A DNA stretch of 64,000 nt from contig JBBPTG010000112.1 in the NCBI GenBank assembly GCA_038093975.1, forward strand, positions 1 to 64,000, read 5' to 3'. The notes below the pieces were generated by a model, which saw only the letters and a program-made list of their open reading frames with translations, searched no databases and was not told where the DNA came from. How positions within the stretch are numbered: the first letter of the stretch is position 1; each line of letters begins with the position of its first letter. The DNA is from Chalciporus piperatus. Its lineage: Eukaryota > Basidiomycota > Agaricomycetes > Boletales > Boletaceae. The position numbers and the translations under genes are program-made. Below, piece by piece: positions 47,101-58,200 of the stretch.

Positions 47101-48289
47101 AGGAGAACCAAGGGAATGGACGAGTAAACGGGTCGACGTCTAGATATGCACGAACAGAGACAAGCATATACCCATACATGATGCGTCAAAGAACGCGACG
47201 ATCCCGATCAGCTGCTTCGGGGCCTTTCACTGATCTACGCAACTAGCGCAGATCTGACAGCATCTTCACAGATCGGGGTCAAGTTATCGCCTGCAGCGTG
47301 TCCATCACGCCACTATCTGAGAGGCGCCCAAGATATGAAATCGAGGCCTTCACGGAACGCCCAAACACCGAACCAGAGAAACTGCCAGGATCACCCCAAG
47401 AAGGATGAATAGCCCCTGCCAACATGTTGACGAGAAAATTGGGCACGGAATACAAATATGGAAAATGGGCGCCGAAAGGGCGGGCGAATAGGAGAAATCG
47501 TGTGTGTCACGAACATGTCATAGCGATAAGGAGCAAGAAAGTGTCGATTCGGATGGCACAAAAGCCAAACGCAGGGGAAAGAATGAGTATGCTCCGAGAA
47601 TGAGGGATAGAAGAGCAGGACGAAAATGGCTATAAAAAACACTCACTCGTCTTACAGTACCCATCGTAGTGTCCATGTGCAACCTTGTCTTCTAGCCACA
47701 CAGGCACGTACTCAATCTTGCCTTTGTCATCCTCGTCACATCCGACCATTTCGGCCTCAAGGGCCTCTCTATCTGCCTGGCTGACATGCCCAATCGGAAC
47801 ACGTTCCCCGTCGCCGGAGCTTGCACCATTCTCCTGAGCGGTCGCAGCTCCCTCGAAAGCCACGGAGTGGATATCGCCCGTCCATCCAACAATGAGCTGG
47901 TCGTGAGTGGCCGAGAGCGAGCGAATACCCGAGTTCATGGCAGCGTGGCCATTTCTCGGTGAGAGTTTCCAGCGCTTGGAAGGCACTGCAGGTGGTTGCT
48001 GTTGTGCATCTGGAACGGCGTTTCCCAAGTCAGTTGTTGGGCTTGCGGGGACATCGCCATAGACGGTGGGCGGGGAAGGAGGAGGGCTGAGAACGCCAGC
48101 AGCGGCGGGAGATGTGGGAGAGATGAGAGTGGGTATGATGGGAAGGTAGTGGCAAACGTGAATGATCCTGCCTGAGAGTTGTACGCCGTGAGCTTTGTGG
48201 GCTTCTTCCATAGCACGTACTTGCTCGCGAACGGCATCGAGAGAGATGTCGTCGCCCGCCCGAGTGTAGGGCTCGTTGAAGGAATCCAT
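44130..48289 (-). CDS. TPS2: Trehalose-6-phosphate phosphatase, Tps2 type (GT20 plus HAD domains)
   Basis: Dephosphorylates trehalose 6-phosphate in the cytosolic trehalose synthase complex. ATG 48289 (MDSFNEPYTRAGDD). The N-terminal GT20-like region shows GRIIHVCHYLPI, LIVGWTGDIHS, VPVWLEDKVAHGHYDGYCKT, WPLFHYLLWQDVATEYAS, DIVWVHDYHLLLVPKLL, LVCFQTYSYSRHF, HCPVGIDAERVA and DGMNTTSMEFVIAQ. The C-terminal HAD phosphatase shows RLFLFDYD|GTLTPIVK (the DxDGTL motif, split by an intron), VVYIVSGRDQAFLELHLG, MSAEHGSFIRD, PLAVNKGEIVKRILF and LIFCAGDDKTDEDMFRAL. All catalytic HAD motifs are present. A Pro/Ser-rich insert (SPPPSPPTVYGDVP) sits near the N-terminus. Most introns are about 50-60 nt, but one at 46953-47646 is 694 nt. 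Confidence 0.93.
46953..47646 (-). other. Unusually long (694 nt) intron of TPS2
   Basis: The donor is ACGA|GTGAGT (47646) and the acceptor TTGCAG|CCCTCTGG (46953), joining GYCKT to LWPLFHYLLW, a stretch that is continuous in the family, so no exon is expected inside. Pyrimidine-rich sequence precedes the acceptor. Short frames on both strands inside have no recognisable features. Confidence 0.75.
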
Positions 48290-49568
48290 GTGTGGTGGGT
48301 GTATGAAAAGATGGAGCAGAGGGAGAAGAAGAGTTTATATTCGCAAGGGAATTTAGATTATCGAGGACGGACTCGTATTTGGGAGTATGGTGGATGATTT
48401 GAGGTTGGTCTGCTGGATTAGGATAACTCTACGAAACAAGTCGATGGCTAGTAAGCGGATAATCGTCCGCTAATAGAAACTACGATCTATGCAGAACAGA
48501 GGATGACCTTGAAGCTTCGAGGAGTTCACCGGTCTAGCTGTCTCTGCGTCTCCTCGCTGCGGTTCAAGTTCTTCGTCGTTGTCACTGGCTGGTTGTCGAT
48601 TCAACATATCCCCGCACTCGACCCTGCGGCAATATCACGGTCCGCCTAGTAACCGAACCTTCCAATCTCGCTCACCGACGACCCATATCTGCTACCCAAC
48701 CCCAAATGCAGCCTCCCAGCTCGTGTTAATGTCATTCCCGTCCGTGTCTAATCTCAATGAACTATATCGGAACTGAAAAAGATCTTGCACATGTACCTCA
48801 CAAACGTGCAGACCAACCGCGGAGCCATCGTGATCATTGGGATCTCATTCCATTGAGCTTCGTGAGGCTTCGTTTCAGTAGATCCCCTCCTTATCTCGTC
48901 AGACGACTCCAAAGAACCAACCTGTCGGTCCAGTTGTTCTTATCAAACCGTGGATGGTGGGTTTATCGTAACCGGTCACCTAGTATCCATCTCCTCTTCC
49001 GATTCAGGACCGACAGTTGCAAAACTCCAAAACTTCCAGCGTTTCTTCATACGTGTCTTCGGTTGCACCAAGACACCTCAAGAGATATTCCAACACTTCC
49101 TGGTCTATAGGGCGATGGTTGACACCTATTTTAGGCAGATTGCTAGTCCAGTCGTCGAGGAATGAGGTTCTATCACCCAAAGTCCCATGAGCTACAGATA
49201 AAGAAAGATAACAGTAAGCGCCGAGGGCGATGTCATATCAATTGCGGGTGGCAATTGAAGAACTTTGATGGGGGAGTTGCTACAGTCGTCGTGTGGCCTG
49301 CAGTTGTGACTGAGGGAGCCGCGGTGTATCTACCACTACGGTTGCCAGTGGCACGTCGTCGGTCGTATCCACTGGCAGCACTCCTGGCCCGACCATTACC
49401 GGTTACCCATGGAGGTTCTATGGAGGGCTGGGAAGCTGCACACACGTGGCCAACGCTTGGGGCAACACTGGTCGGGATCATTGCCCAACCTTTAAATTTC
49501 GCTCCCCAACTTGTTGCGATCAGTCGTCTGACTGAACCGTGCCTCTGAATCCGAATTGTCGTCCATCC
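48290..49568. other. Intergenic with one possible plus-strand fragment
   Basis: Upstream of TPS2 on the left. At 48950-49165 a plus-strand frame ends LQNFQRFFIRVFGCTKTPQE, IFQHFLVYRAMVDTYFRQIA, which looks like the helical C-terminus of a protein. Upstream exons could not be joined and I do not recognise it. The remainder shows no gene. Confidence 0.4.
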
Positions 49569-50438
49569 ATGCACTTTCTGCCTTCCTTTCTACGCAAAGA
49601 CTCTAAAGCATCTCTCATCAACGAACTTTTGAAAACAATCGCCCAAGAAGATGTACGCAGCGACAAGGTCAGTCACCCTCTCTCCCTCGGTGTAACCACC
49701 ACGATCTCAGGCTCCCTATTCCTCATATCATATCATATCATTTGCATATCATATCATATCACCACCTACTGTCAACGACCCTTCACTCTCACACACCAGG
49801 ACATCTTCAACATCCTCATAATCGGCCAAACTGGCGTCGGCTCCAGCTCTTTCATCAACACTCTCACCAACACCACCCTCGCACCCATCTCCACCGACGC
49901 CAGTCCCTGTACCAAATCCTTCACCGCCTACCCACTCACTCTCAACGGTCGCTCCTTCCGACTCATCGACTCCCCAGGCTTTGGGTCCTTCAAAACGCTC
50001 ACTTCCGGCGCCATCACCAAATCACTCCGAGAACTCGACTCCCAATTCGGTATCGATCTCGTCGTCAATTGTTTACGTGGAACGAGGGGAGACGCGAATG
50101 CGGGTTTACAAAATTATATGGCGATCCGGTCAGCGGTATCTGAAGACGTTCCCATCGTAGCTGTCATAACCTGTTTGGAGAGATATGGCGAGTCGATGAA
50201 TCAATGGTGGTCGACTAACGAAGCCGATCTAAAAGCGAGGCGAATGGTGTTCGCCGATCATGCATGTATCACGACGTTGGGTGCGACGACGAGCGCCACC
50301 GCCAACGTACGCGACACCACGTTCAAAGATAGACTCTCGCAATCAGAAAAGGTAGCGAAGCAACTGGTCATGAGAAATTGTTGGGCGGAAAAGCGAGGAA
50401 TTGGGAGATGGAATCGCCGAGGGGACATGTTTGTTTGA
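49569..50438 (+). CDS. AIG1-like G-domain protein 1 with lysine-less P-loop
   Basis: The longer frame from 49539 starts with GTG; the first ATG is 49569 (MHFLPSFLRKDSKASLINEL). A 132-nt intron (49668-49799) leads to DIFNILIIGQTGVGSSSFIN. The P-loop is GQTGVGSSS, with serine where Walker A lysine should be. The other G motifs are PCTKSFTAYPL (G2 region), RLIDSPGFGS (G3, DxPG) and VITCLERYGESMNQWW, which replaces NKxD as in basidiomycete relatives, then DHACITTLG (G5 region). The C-terminus is basic (RNCWAEKRGIGRWNRRGD). AIG1/IAN-type G proteins oligomerise on membranes and are linked to defence in plants and animals; the fungal role is unknown. First of four in the cluster. Confidence 0.8.
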   Translation: MHFLPSFLRKDSKASLINELLKTIAQEDVRSDKVSHPLSLGVTTTISGSLFLISYHIICISYHITTYCQRPFTLTHQDIFNILIIGQTGVGSSSFINTLTNTTLAPISTDASPCTKSFTAYPLTLNGRSFRLIDSPGFGSFKTLTSGAITKSLRELDSQFGIDLVVNCLRGTRGDANAGLQNYMAIRSAVSEDVPIVAVITCLERYGESMNQWWSTNEADLKARRMVFADHACITTLGATTSATANVRDTTFKDRLSQSEKVAKQLVMRNCWAEKRGIGRWNRRGDMFV

Positions 50439-51302
50439 AAATTAACGAGAACATGCGTATGTCGGCTTGTTCGGTGGGCGTGAGGTGAGTCGTCCTGAGA
50501 TATCGCGCTCTCCACACCTGGTAGATGATATGCGATAGAAGCACAGTTACGTACGGGTCGTGGAGAGCTGGTTGTACGATATGGACGGTCATAGGTGGAA
50601 CGTTCGCTACAGACGTCGTGTTGGCGCAACTTGGAATATAAAGTCCGTGCAAATCGTTATTGGGAGACGATACTGCTACACGTGTTGTTCTCCAGTTGGC
50701 GTGATATCGCGGACGAACGGAGAAAAACTCGTACGAGCACCAGCCGAATGTTCGGCTTGTCAAGTGGGAGATGCGATGCCAGCCTTCTCGTATGTAGTTC
50801 GTTCTCAGTCGTACCACCCGGGAACCATCAATACGTAAAGACCTGTTGTTTGTTTAGCGAAAGTGATTGATTCTGTCTTCAAGTTGCTCGAACCTTGATA
50901 TCAAGAACACGAGGCGGGAACCTGCAGCTAGCCACGCGAGAGTTCCGTGATTCCTGAGGAGTGGTGATAGTCGCCTGGGCTGGCCTACATGCCAAATTAT
51001 GGTCATGCGAGTCCAGCCTTAGAAGGATTGGGAGATACGACCCATTTCGTGGGGTTCCGTGAGGAGTCAACACCAAAGAAACGGGACAAGAGGGGGGAAA
51101 GAGCAAAACCATGAGACTAAACAGCCCACCGCAACGCACGCACCCAACATGCACGCTTACCATGAGGCATCCCTTCTTCTCACTAAGAAAAACGCCCTCA
51201 TAAAAAGACCTTCTCCACACCGCCCAAACATCCGTTTTCGTCTCGACTCAAATTCCCCCATTCCTCCACCCAACACGCGTTTGTTGTGTGTGTGTCCCGC
51301 CA
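50439..51302. other. Intergenic between G-domain genes 1 and 2
   Basis: No supported gene; minus-strand frames at 50258-50817 are low in coding character and contain no G motifs. Confidence 0.4.
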
Positions 51303-52139
51303 ATGATGGCGTCAACCAAGTTCTTCGCACCCAACAAACTCTTCAGCGAAACGCCGGTATTGACTCGGTTGCGGGGGTTGAACCCGTTCGAAAATAAATC
51401 GTCAGCGATGCCGATGCCAATGCCGGTGGATAACGTGAGTTTTTCTTGAGAGTTTCGTGTGTGGGGGGTACCTGTGGACTTATCGTCACCACGACTCCTG
51501 TCCTCCTCCCAGGGCGACCGAGTACACGTCGTCGTCGTATTCGGAAGAACTGGGCTCGGCATCAGTTCTCTTGTCAACTTGATCCTAGGACGCGAAGACG
51601 CACCCTTTAGTACCGACATGCACCCTTGTACGGTGGCGCCAGCCGCGTATAGGGTAGAAATCAACGGACATTCGTTCGATATTTATGACATCCCAGGATT
51701 CGGGAACGATTACGCCCCCGAGAAAATCATCGGCGAGCTCTACACAGAGCGGGGAATCGACCTCCTCATCTATTGCCTACGGCCGAAGGAGGGCATCGTC
51801 AAGAAGACATACAACGCGGTTCGATCCTCAGTCCCCGAACGAGTACCGATGGTAGGCGTCATCACAGCACTGGAAAAGCACAGCGACTCGATGGAATCCT
51901 GGTGGTCAGGGCCGAGGAAGAATGGAGAGATGCTCGCATCCCGGGGCTTGAAGTTCGTCGATCACGCGTGCGTGACGACGCTGTCCCGAGAAGACGTTTC
52001 GTACAACATGGAGTTGTACGAACGACGGTATCAGTCCACGCAGGCGGTTAGGAATTTGATTTGGAGGAATTGCAATGGTACGAAGAGGGTCACGTACGTG
52101 AAGAGTGCTGGGTACCTTCCGGATCTACTGTATGCTTGA
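51303..52139 (+). CDS. AIG1-like G-domain protein 2 with lysine-less P-loop
   Basis: ATG 51303 gives MMASTKFFAPNKLFSETPVL and PMPMPVDN; a GTGAGT...TCCCAG intron (51436 to about 51512) joins GDRVHVVVVFGRTGLGISSL. P-loop GRTGLGISS carries isoleucine for lysine. Then PCTVAPAAYRVEINGHS, FDIYDIPGFGNDYAPEKIIG (G3), GIDLLIYCLRPKEG, VPMVGVITALEKHSDSMESW with the W-W pair, and KFVDHACVTTLSRED. It ends KSAGYLPDLLYA, stop 52137-52139. About 250 aa. It is closest in motif wording to gene 3 and gene 1, so the three plus-strand genes are probably tandem duplicates. Confidence 0.82.
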
Positions 52140-53051
52140 CGATTCCTTCCTGGGGCTGTGGGTGTGTACTGTATTCTCTATTTCTTGACGACCGGTTCGG
52201 ATAGGCGGGTCCTTTTTGTCGTACGCGAGCGTTGTATGTTTCATAGTATACCCAGACACTGTCATCTTTGCCTATGTTCGGCTTTCGACGACTTACGCTC
52301 GTTTTAGATATTCATCCCTGCTTGTCGAACGCACCTCTTATACTGGCTTGTATGTTGTACTATATGTTTCATAATGCATTCGGAGTGTGCAGCTCCAACT
52401 GTGCCAGGATCATGATACGCTTCGATCACATGGAGCGGACGTTGGGGTGATAGCGAAGTCGGACAACTTATGAACGACGGGTATACAGGCTATCAGCTTC
52501 ATGCAATATACGAGAGGAACACTCACCTCACCAACTCGGACCGTAACGGGGATTAACGGGACCCATGTAGATATAGATTCATCAATAACGGAACCTTCAA
52601 GTTGGTCATGAGCCTGAGCGTCCCAAACGGCCGCAACTATCCCAAGTTGCAGGAGGAAAGTATGACTCGATTGAAAACCTGATCTTGTCAAGCGTTGTCA
52701 AGCGCCAGGTGTTAGTTTCCCCCAGTGCAATCATGATGATCAATCGCTCCCCGCCAGTCCGGTAAAAAAAATGTAGAGAAACTGTGAAGTTCAACAAGAA
52801 TCGATGATGATGCTGGCAGTGTTTGTTTGGTTCCGAGGCTGCAGGTAAACAATTCAGTTCCAGAACTTGAGTCCAGATTTGTCGCTCATCGCCTGACACA
52901 TTTATGTCTCGAAATGCGGTTTCCACGAGGCATTTTACAGTCATCAAGGGAATGATTTAACCCACTTTGTTCATCGGCGCAAGCCTTGAACACTCGACAG
53001 CCGAGGCCCATCAGTCCCCCTCCTCGCTTGCATCGCGCTCAACGACTGACA
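52140..53051. other. Intergenic between G-domain genes 2 and 3
   Basis: No gene could be supported. Minus-strand frames at 52410-52947 contain mildly hydrophobic sequence without a domain. Confidence 0.4.
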
Positions 53052-53797
53052 ATGTGTCTCCCAATCTTCTGCGTTGGGGGAGAGGAATCCCTCGAAGAGA
53101 AGTCTCAGGTAAGTCAAATAAGAGTTCTTGAGTTCTCTTTGCGAACGCTCATTCAGCAATTTATTAGGCTAACGCGCCATACGTCGTCGTCATCTTCGGT
53201 CGTACAGGCGTAGGCGTCAGCTCCCTCGTGAACCTCATCACCGGGCTCCCCGTCAGCAAAGACGATTCCAACGCCAAATCCTGTACGCAAAAAATCCGAA
53301 AACATCACAGCACGCTCTCAGAATCCTCCAACAAGTTGTACCGCTTATACGAAGTTCCCGGATTCAACGGTCAATTCTCGGATGCGACCGTTCTGGACGA
53401 GATACGGAGGATAGAGCGGAGAGAAGCGATCGACTTGTTCGTGTATTGTTTGAGGAAACAGAAAGCGACGGTCATGCCGAAGATTGTCCGTCAGATCAAG
53501 GAGACGGTGACTACTGCGAGGGTACCGATGATAGCAGCCGTCACGGAGCTGGAGAAGTTTGGCGGTGATGGAGATATGGAAGCTTGGTGGACCGCCTCGC
53601 TCGAGGATGGGAGCACGAATGGGGCGTGGCTCGAGAGTGCGTGTTTTGGGAGGTTCGACGCACATGCGTGTATAACGACGCTCCCGCCGAGAGATGTGGA
53701 CCTCAACCAGCTACTGCGGAAACGGAGAGAACATTCTGAAGAACGCATGCGCCGATTGGTCGTTGAGCATTGCGGAAGACACAAAAGAACGTCATAG
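53052..53797 (+). CDS. AIG1-like G-domain protein 3 with lysine-less P-loop
   Basis: Exon 1 from ATG 53052 reads MCLPIFCVGGEESLEEKSQ; the GTAAGT...TATTAG intron (53109-53167) joins ANAPYVVVIFGRTGVGVSSL. P-loop GRTGVGVSS has valine for lysine. G2-like SCTQKIRKHHSTLS, G3-like YRLYEVPGFNGQFSD (glutamate replaces the usual aspartate), AIDLFVYCLRKQKATVMPKI, RVPMIAAVTELEKFGGDGDM followed by EAWW, and FDAHACITTLPPRDVDL. The tail is Arg/Glu-rich and ends HCGRHKRTS. The short Cys-containing N-terminus (MCLPIFC) could be lipid-modified, which is speculation. Confidence 0.82.
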
Positions 53798-54129
53798 TGG
53801 GTGTTTTGGGGCTCGCTGTTTTTATGTCTTCTACTATATTCATGTTATGCTTTTCGTTCACGGGAGTATCTGACAGGGAACATGTATCTCACTAGTCGTT
53901 TGCGAATAGCTCACTCTCCAAGGACTAAGAACAACGCTCTATCTCGTCAATTTTGTATAATACAGAGGTGGCTAGGAATCTCTAGAAGAACGGAGGAAGG
54001 GCGCCGCAGACAACGAAGAACATGAGAGATAACGACAATGCAAGAGATCATGTAAAACCTAAGGCGCTGTTGGTTGACACGGAAATATGACGCGAAAGAT
54101 ACACACTAGCAATGATCCCCCACTAATGT
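53798..54129. other. Intergenic, convergent 3' ends of G-domain genes 3 and 4
   Basis: No gene seen; AT-rich untranslated sequence. Confidence 0.4.
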
Positions 54130-54780
54130 TTAAGAAGCCCGGGGTTTATTGCTGACTCGGTAGGTCGACAGGTGTCGGATAATAAGGGAATGTAATTGTC
54201 CCGTCGATTCTTCCTTCTTGCCTCGAGTCAGGCAGACGTGATCTGTTACGACGTTGAGGCTAGGGAGGTGTTTCTTATTCTCTTCCCACCACCCTGCGTC
54301 CGGCTTGGGCGTGACGTGGTTAATGACGACGAGAACAGGCACGTCGCCGTTGTCATGTTTACTCCACTTTTTCCGGAGGTAATCTGCGGTGGCCCTCACT
54401 TGCGCTGGATAGTCCTCCATGCAAATGACAGCGAGACTGATGGGAACCCTCGGAAACTCGAGCGGTGACTTGGCGTTGTAGTCGAATCCAGGGATATCAT
54501 ATAGATTGATTGGGACGACCTTTCCCAATTCTCTGAGCTCGATTCGATACGAGGACATCTTCCTGGTGCAGCGTTGCGTGTCGTTTGACACTGGGGCAAC
54601 TTCTTTGCCCGCGATGATGTTGACGACGGAGCTGACGCCACCGCCCACTGGACCGAGGACGAGAATGTTTGGGAGAGTGGGATCATTGGTGATGGTGGGC
54701 GACTGGACTGCCTCTTTGGCTCTGGTGTCGTTCAATAAGAGAGACTGCAAAGAGTCAGTAGAGGGAGGCAGTTCCATCAT
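54130..54780 (-). CDS. AIG1-like G-domain protein 4 with lysine-less P-loop (divergent)
   Basis: Single-exon minus-strand gene from ATG 54780 (MMELPPSTDSLQSLLLNDTR). TLPNILVLGPVGGGVSSVVN has P-loop GPVGGGVSS, valine at the lysine position. G2-like QRCTRKMSSYRIEL; G3-like PINLYDIPGFDYNAK; then VPISLAVICMEDYP, VPVLVVINHVTPKPDAGWWE (with an intact N and the W-W pair) and VVTDHVCLTRGKKEE. It ends RVSNKPRAS. It is the most diverged of the four and in opposite orientation. AG precedes the first ATG, so a 5' exon may be missed. Confidence 0.78.
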   Translation of the reverse strand: MMELPPSTDSLQSLLLNDTRAKEAVQSPTITNDPTLPNILVLGPVGGGVSSVVNIIAGKEVAPVSNDTQRCTRKMSSYRIELRELGKVVPINLYDIPGFDYNAKSPLEFPRVPISLAVICMEDYPAQVRATADYLRKKWSKHDNGDVPVLVVINHVTPKPDAGWWEENKKHLPSLNVVTDHVCLTRGKKEESTGQLHSLIIRHLSTYRVSNKPRAS

Positions 54781-55293
54781 CTGTACTGACCTGTCTCCTA
54801 ACGCACATCATTGTTTCCTGTGACTTCGCTACTAGCTGAAAGTAGTGAGCGGAAACGCGGCACTGTGCAGGGCTCGACCCTCGAGGCGAGGTGGAGGGAG
54901 TGCGGTCTCAGATTGCCAGGTAGGGCATGCTGAGGTGGCACTGCACCATGCACTCACCATGACGCTCGTGGTGTTTGATAACGAGCAGTCATTCGTTGCG
55001 CCATTTGGCAGATCTAAAGTAGATCAACTAATTCAACTCTGCTACTTACCACGATCATCCACGACTGACATCGAGAACAGCGGACATCCATCTTGAAGTT
55101 AGCCAAGACATGACAAGCTCGAGATGGATGTCAGTTGTTCAGACCCTTACTCGCACGCCTATTACATATTCAGCTTCGCGAAGGGCCAAGTTCCATCCGG
55201 GTCAACCCAAGTAAGCCCCCTCCTTAGTTCCCCTGCCTTACCCCACTCCACTATCATCACAGTCACCCCCAACGTGCTGTACTTTGCGCCACG
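54781..55293. promoter_or_regulatory. Divergent promoter region between G-domain gene 4 and DHTKD1-type gene
   Basis: About 510 bp between two opposite start codons. It contains short inverted sequence but no motif I can name. Frames in it have no recognisable content. Confidence 0.45.
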
Positions 55294-58200
55294 ATGTACA
55301 CTCACATTCGGACACGCGACCTGCCTCATATGCGGCGGCTTCTCGCGAGACTTGGTGCAGTCACCCCAGGAAAGGTGCAAGGCAGAGTGCTCGTCCTCAG
55401 ACGGTCTTACCATGACGAGTCGTATGGTTTCCGGAGGGTACGCGAGTTCACGATGCCCGATTGTACGTCCGAGTACGCGTTTCTGTCTACCGTTTTGCTG
55501 ACATCCAGCACCAGACACACCGGAACAACTGGAGAACCGAGTTACTAATGCCCCTCTTCTGCGTTACGCGGATGCTCTCCGTACACACGGACATCGTGCC
55601 GCGTCCATCGACCCCCTTGACATCCTCCAACGCGAGCGCGTTGCAGCACTCCAACCATCCCGCTATGGCCTTGCAGATCCTGCTACTCAGTACAACGTAG
55701 ACGGGATTCTCTGGACCGGAGAGGGTCACGGAAAGGGTCAAAGTTGGACTCTCGACCAGATCACTGGGTTTCTAAACGCAGTTTACGTGGGCCGTATAGC
55801 ATACGAATACATGGACCTCCCGAGCAAGACCGAAAGACTTTGGTTCGCTAATCTCCTCGAAGCCGAGGCTGCCAACGCTTTGCAATCCACAACCCCGGAG
55901 CGCCAAAGCAGGATTCACGAACTCCTTGCGCGTTCGGAGGTGTTTGATACGTTCTTGCAGGTCAAGTTCCCCAACTTGAAGAGGTATGGCTTGGAAGGTG
56001 GCGAATCTATGTTGCCTGCTCTGGACGCGCTGTTTGGAGCGGCTGCGCAAGGTATGCATTGCCATTACTTTCCCACAACCACCTATCGAGCCAAGTTGTG
56101 ATGTCTAGCCGGTACCACCCACATCATCCTCGCGATGCCCCATCGTGGACGACTCAATTTGCTCACTGGGCTATTGGAGTTCGACCCTGCTGCACTCTTC
56201 CATAAGATCAAAGGTGGTGCAGAAGTCCGCGTCGATGGCGACGAGATCTCTGGAGATGTTCTGAGTCACTTAAGTGCGTATATGCGATGTCTGATAGTCT
56301 GTCCAAGCGAATAACACACTCACAGTGGCTTCACCCACGCTGAGCTATGAAGGGAAACAAATCAAAGTATCTCTTTTGCCGAACCCGTCTCACCTTGGTA
56401 TGCAATCTCCGTTCGTGTCTGCCAATGACATGTATATATTGACCGCTCTTGCGCGTTCGCAGAGGCCGTGAACCCGGTTGCCCTCGGGAAAGCTCGCTCC
56501 AAACAGTATAGTCTTCTCAAAGCACTCGAGAAGGGAGGTGATGGTGCAGAGGGGTGTATGCTTGGAGACAAGGTACGCTTAGACATGCTCCTGGGTGTGC
56601 ATGTCTCGAGTGGTTTCCTCGGTGCATAGGTGATGTGCGTCCAACTTCATGGAGACGGAAGCTTCACAGGTCAAGGTGTGGTCATGGAGACACTTGGTTT
56701 GAGTACGTGCTATTGGTCATAGTACTGCGCCTCGCTGATTCAGACTTCCATACAGGTAATCTGCCTCATTATACCAGCGGAGGAAGCGTGCATATCGTGG
56801 TCAAGTACGTTTTCTGTTGTCTTTTTAGCTTCAAGTTATATCTCACATTTTCGCCCACAGCAACAAGTATGTTCAAGCCTGTATACTCTATCTCCACCTG
56901 ACAACTCGAAATCCAGCATTGGCTATACGACACCTGCCTCTTCCGCTCGATCCTCACTGTACTGTTCTGATGTTGCCAAGATGATCAACTGTCCCGTCTT
57001 GCACGTGAATGGCGACCATCCCGAAGGTAACCATTCCCCCAATCCATCTGGGGCCCCGGAGTCACCTTCTACGAGACTTGTGCATTGATATTTCTTCTCA
57101 GATGTTGCCCGAGCAGTCGAAATCGCGTTCAAATACAGGAACTACTTCAAAAAGGATGTCGTCATCGATCTAATCGTATACCGTCGCTGGTCTGTACTTT
57201 TCCTGATCTTCCCGACCAGCGAGCGTCATTGACTTTTGATCGTCAGGGGTCATAACGAATTGGACGAACCTGCTTACACGCAGCCGTTGATGTATCAGAA
57301 GATCCGGTCTAGACGAAGCGTGCCTCAATTGTACGAGGATAAGATCACCGTAGGTGTCTTCCTTGATGCCATGACCATGCCGCATTGTCGGTTTTCTCAT
57401 GTCCGAGTTTAGTCCGAAGGGGTTATCTCCGCTGACTCTGCATCGTCCGTCCGAGCGGCCTACAAGAACACGCTCAATGATGCTCTCACCGCCTCGGCTA
57501 CGTATGTTCCACCTTTTGTCAAGTTCGATGGGCAATGGGAGTTTGTGGACGTAGATGGGAAGAAGATACCCATGGTATGGCCAGGTTCGAAGGATGCAAA
57601 GACGTTTGAGACGGGAGCGTCTCCTGATGCACTGAAGAAGGCTGCCAAGGCGAGCATCGAAGTACCAGAAGGATTTGTGAGTAGCCATCTCTCTCCAATT
57701 TTATGTTTATTTTGGATTATCTGATCGCGATCGAGCCAGGAAATTCACCCTCGGTTGCAAAGACATGTGAAGAGTCGGTTGGCAAGTATCGACAAGGGCG
57801 AGGGTATTGATTGGGCGACTGCTGAAGTAAGTGTCCTTGCTCGTCATGCCATCATGCTAATGGGAGATGGATGTATCTGGGTCGGTTCTGGTTTTTGTTT
57901 TGGTTTCGATAGGCGATGGCGTTTGGTACGCTCATGCTTGACGGATGCGATGTTCGAATTGCCGGACAAGATGTCGGGCGAGGAACGTTTAGTCATCGGT
58001 AAGTTTTCATCGCACGCATCCTTTTAAACATCCTTTTGACCGCTTCACGAAGTCATGCCATGCTTGTGGATCAGAAGACGGAGGGAGTGGTCGTTCCGCT
58101 GAACCATGCACTTGGTGGAGCGGTTGGAAAGCTGGAGCTTGCGAACAGTGAGTAGCTCTGACTCGAGTGTATGTGTACGCTTATCCACACGACTTATCTA

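Noticed and set aside
49162..49574. Open frames on both strands near 49.2-49.5 kb
   Set aside because: No domain, no splice support; adjacent to but out of frame with the G-domain gene, and the apparent upstream start of that gene is a GTG.
50258..50817. Minus-strand 120-150-codon frames after G-domain gene 1
   Set aside because: Antisense shadow of the gene end plus intergenic DNA; no G motifs or other signature.
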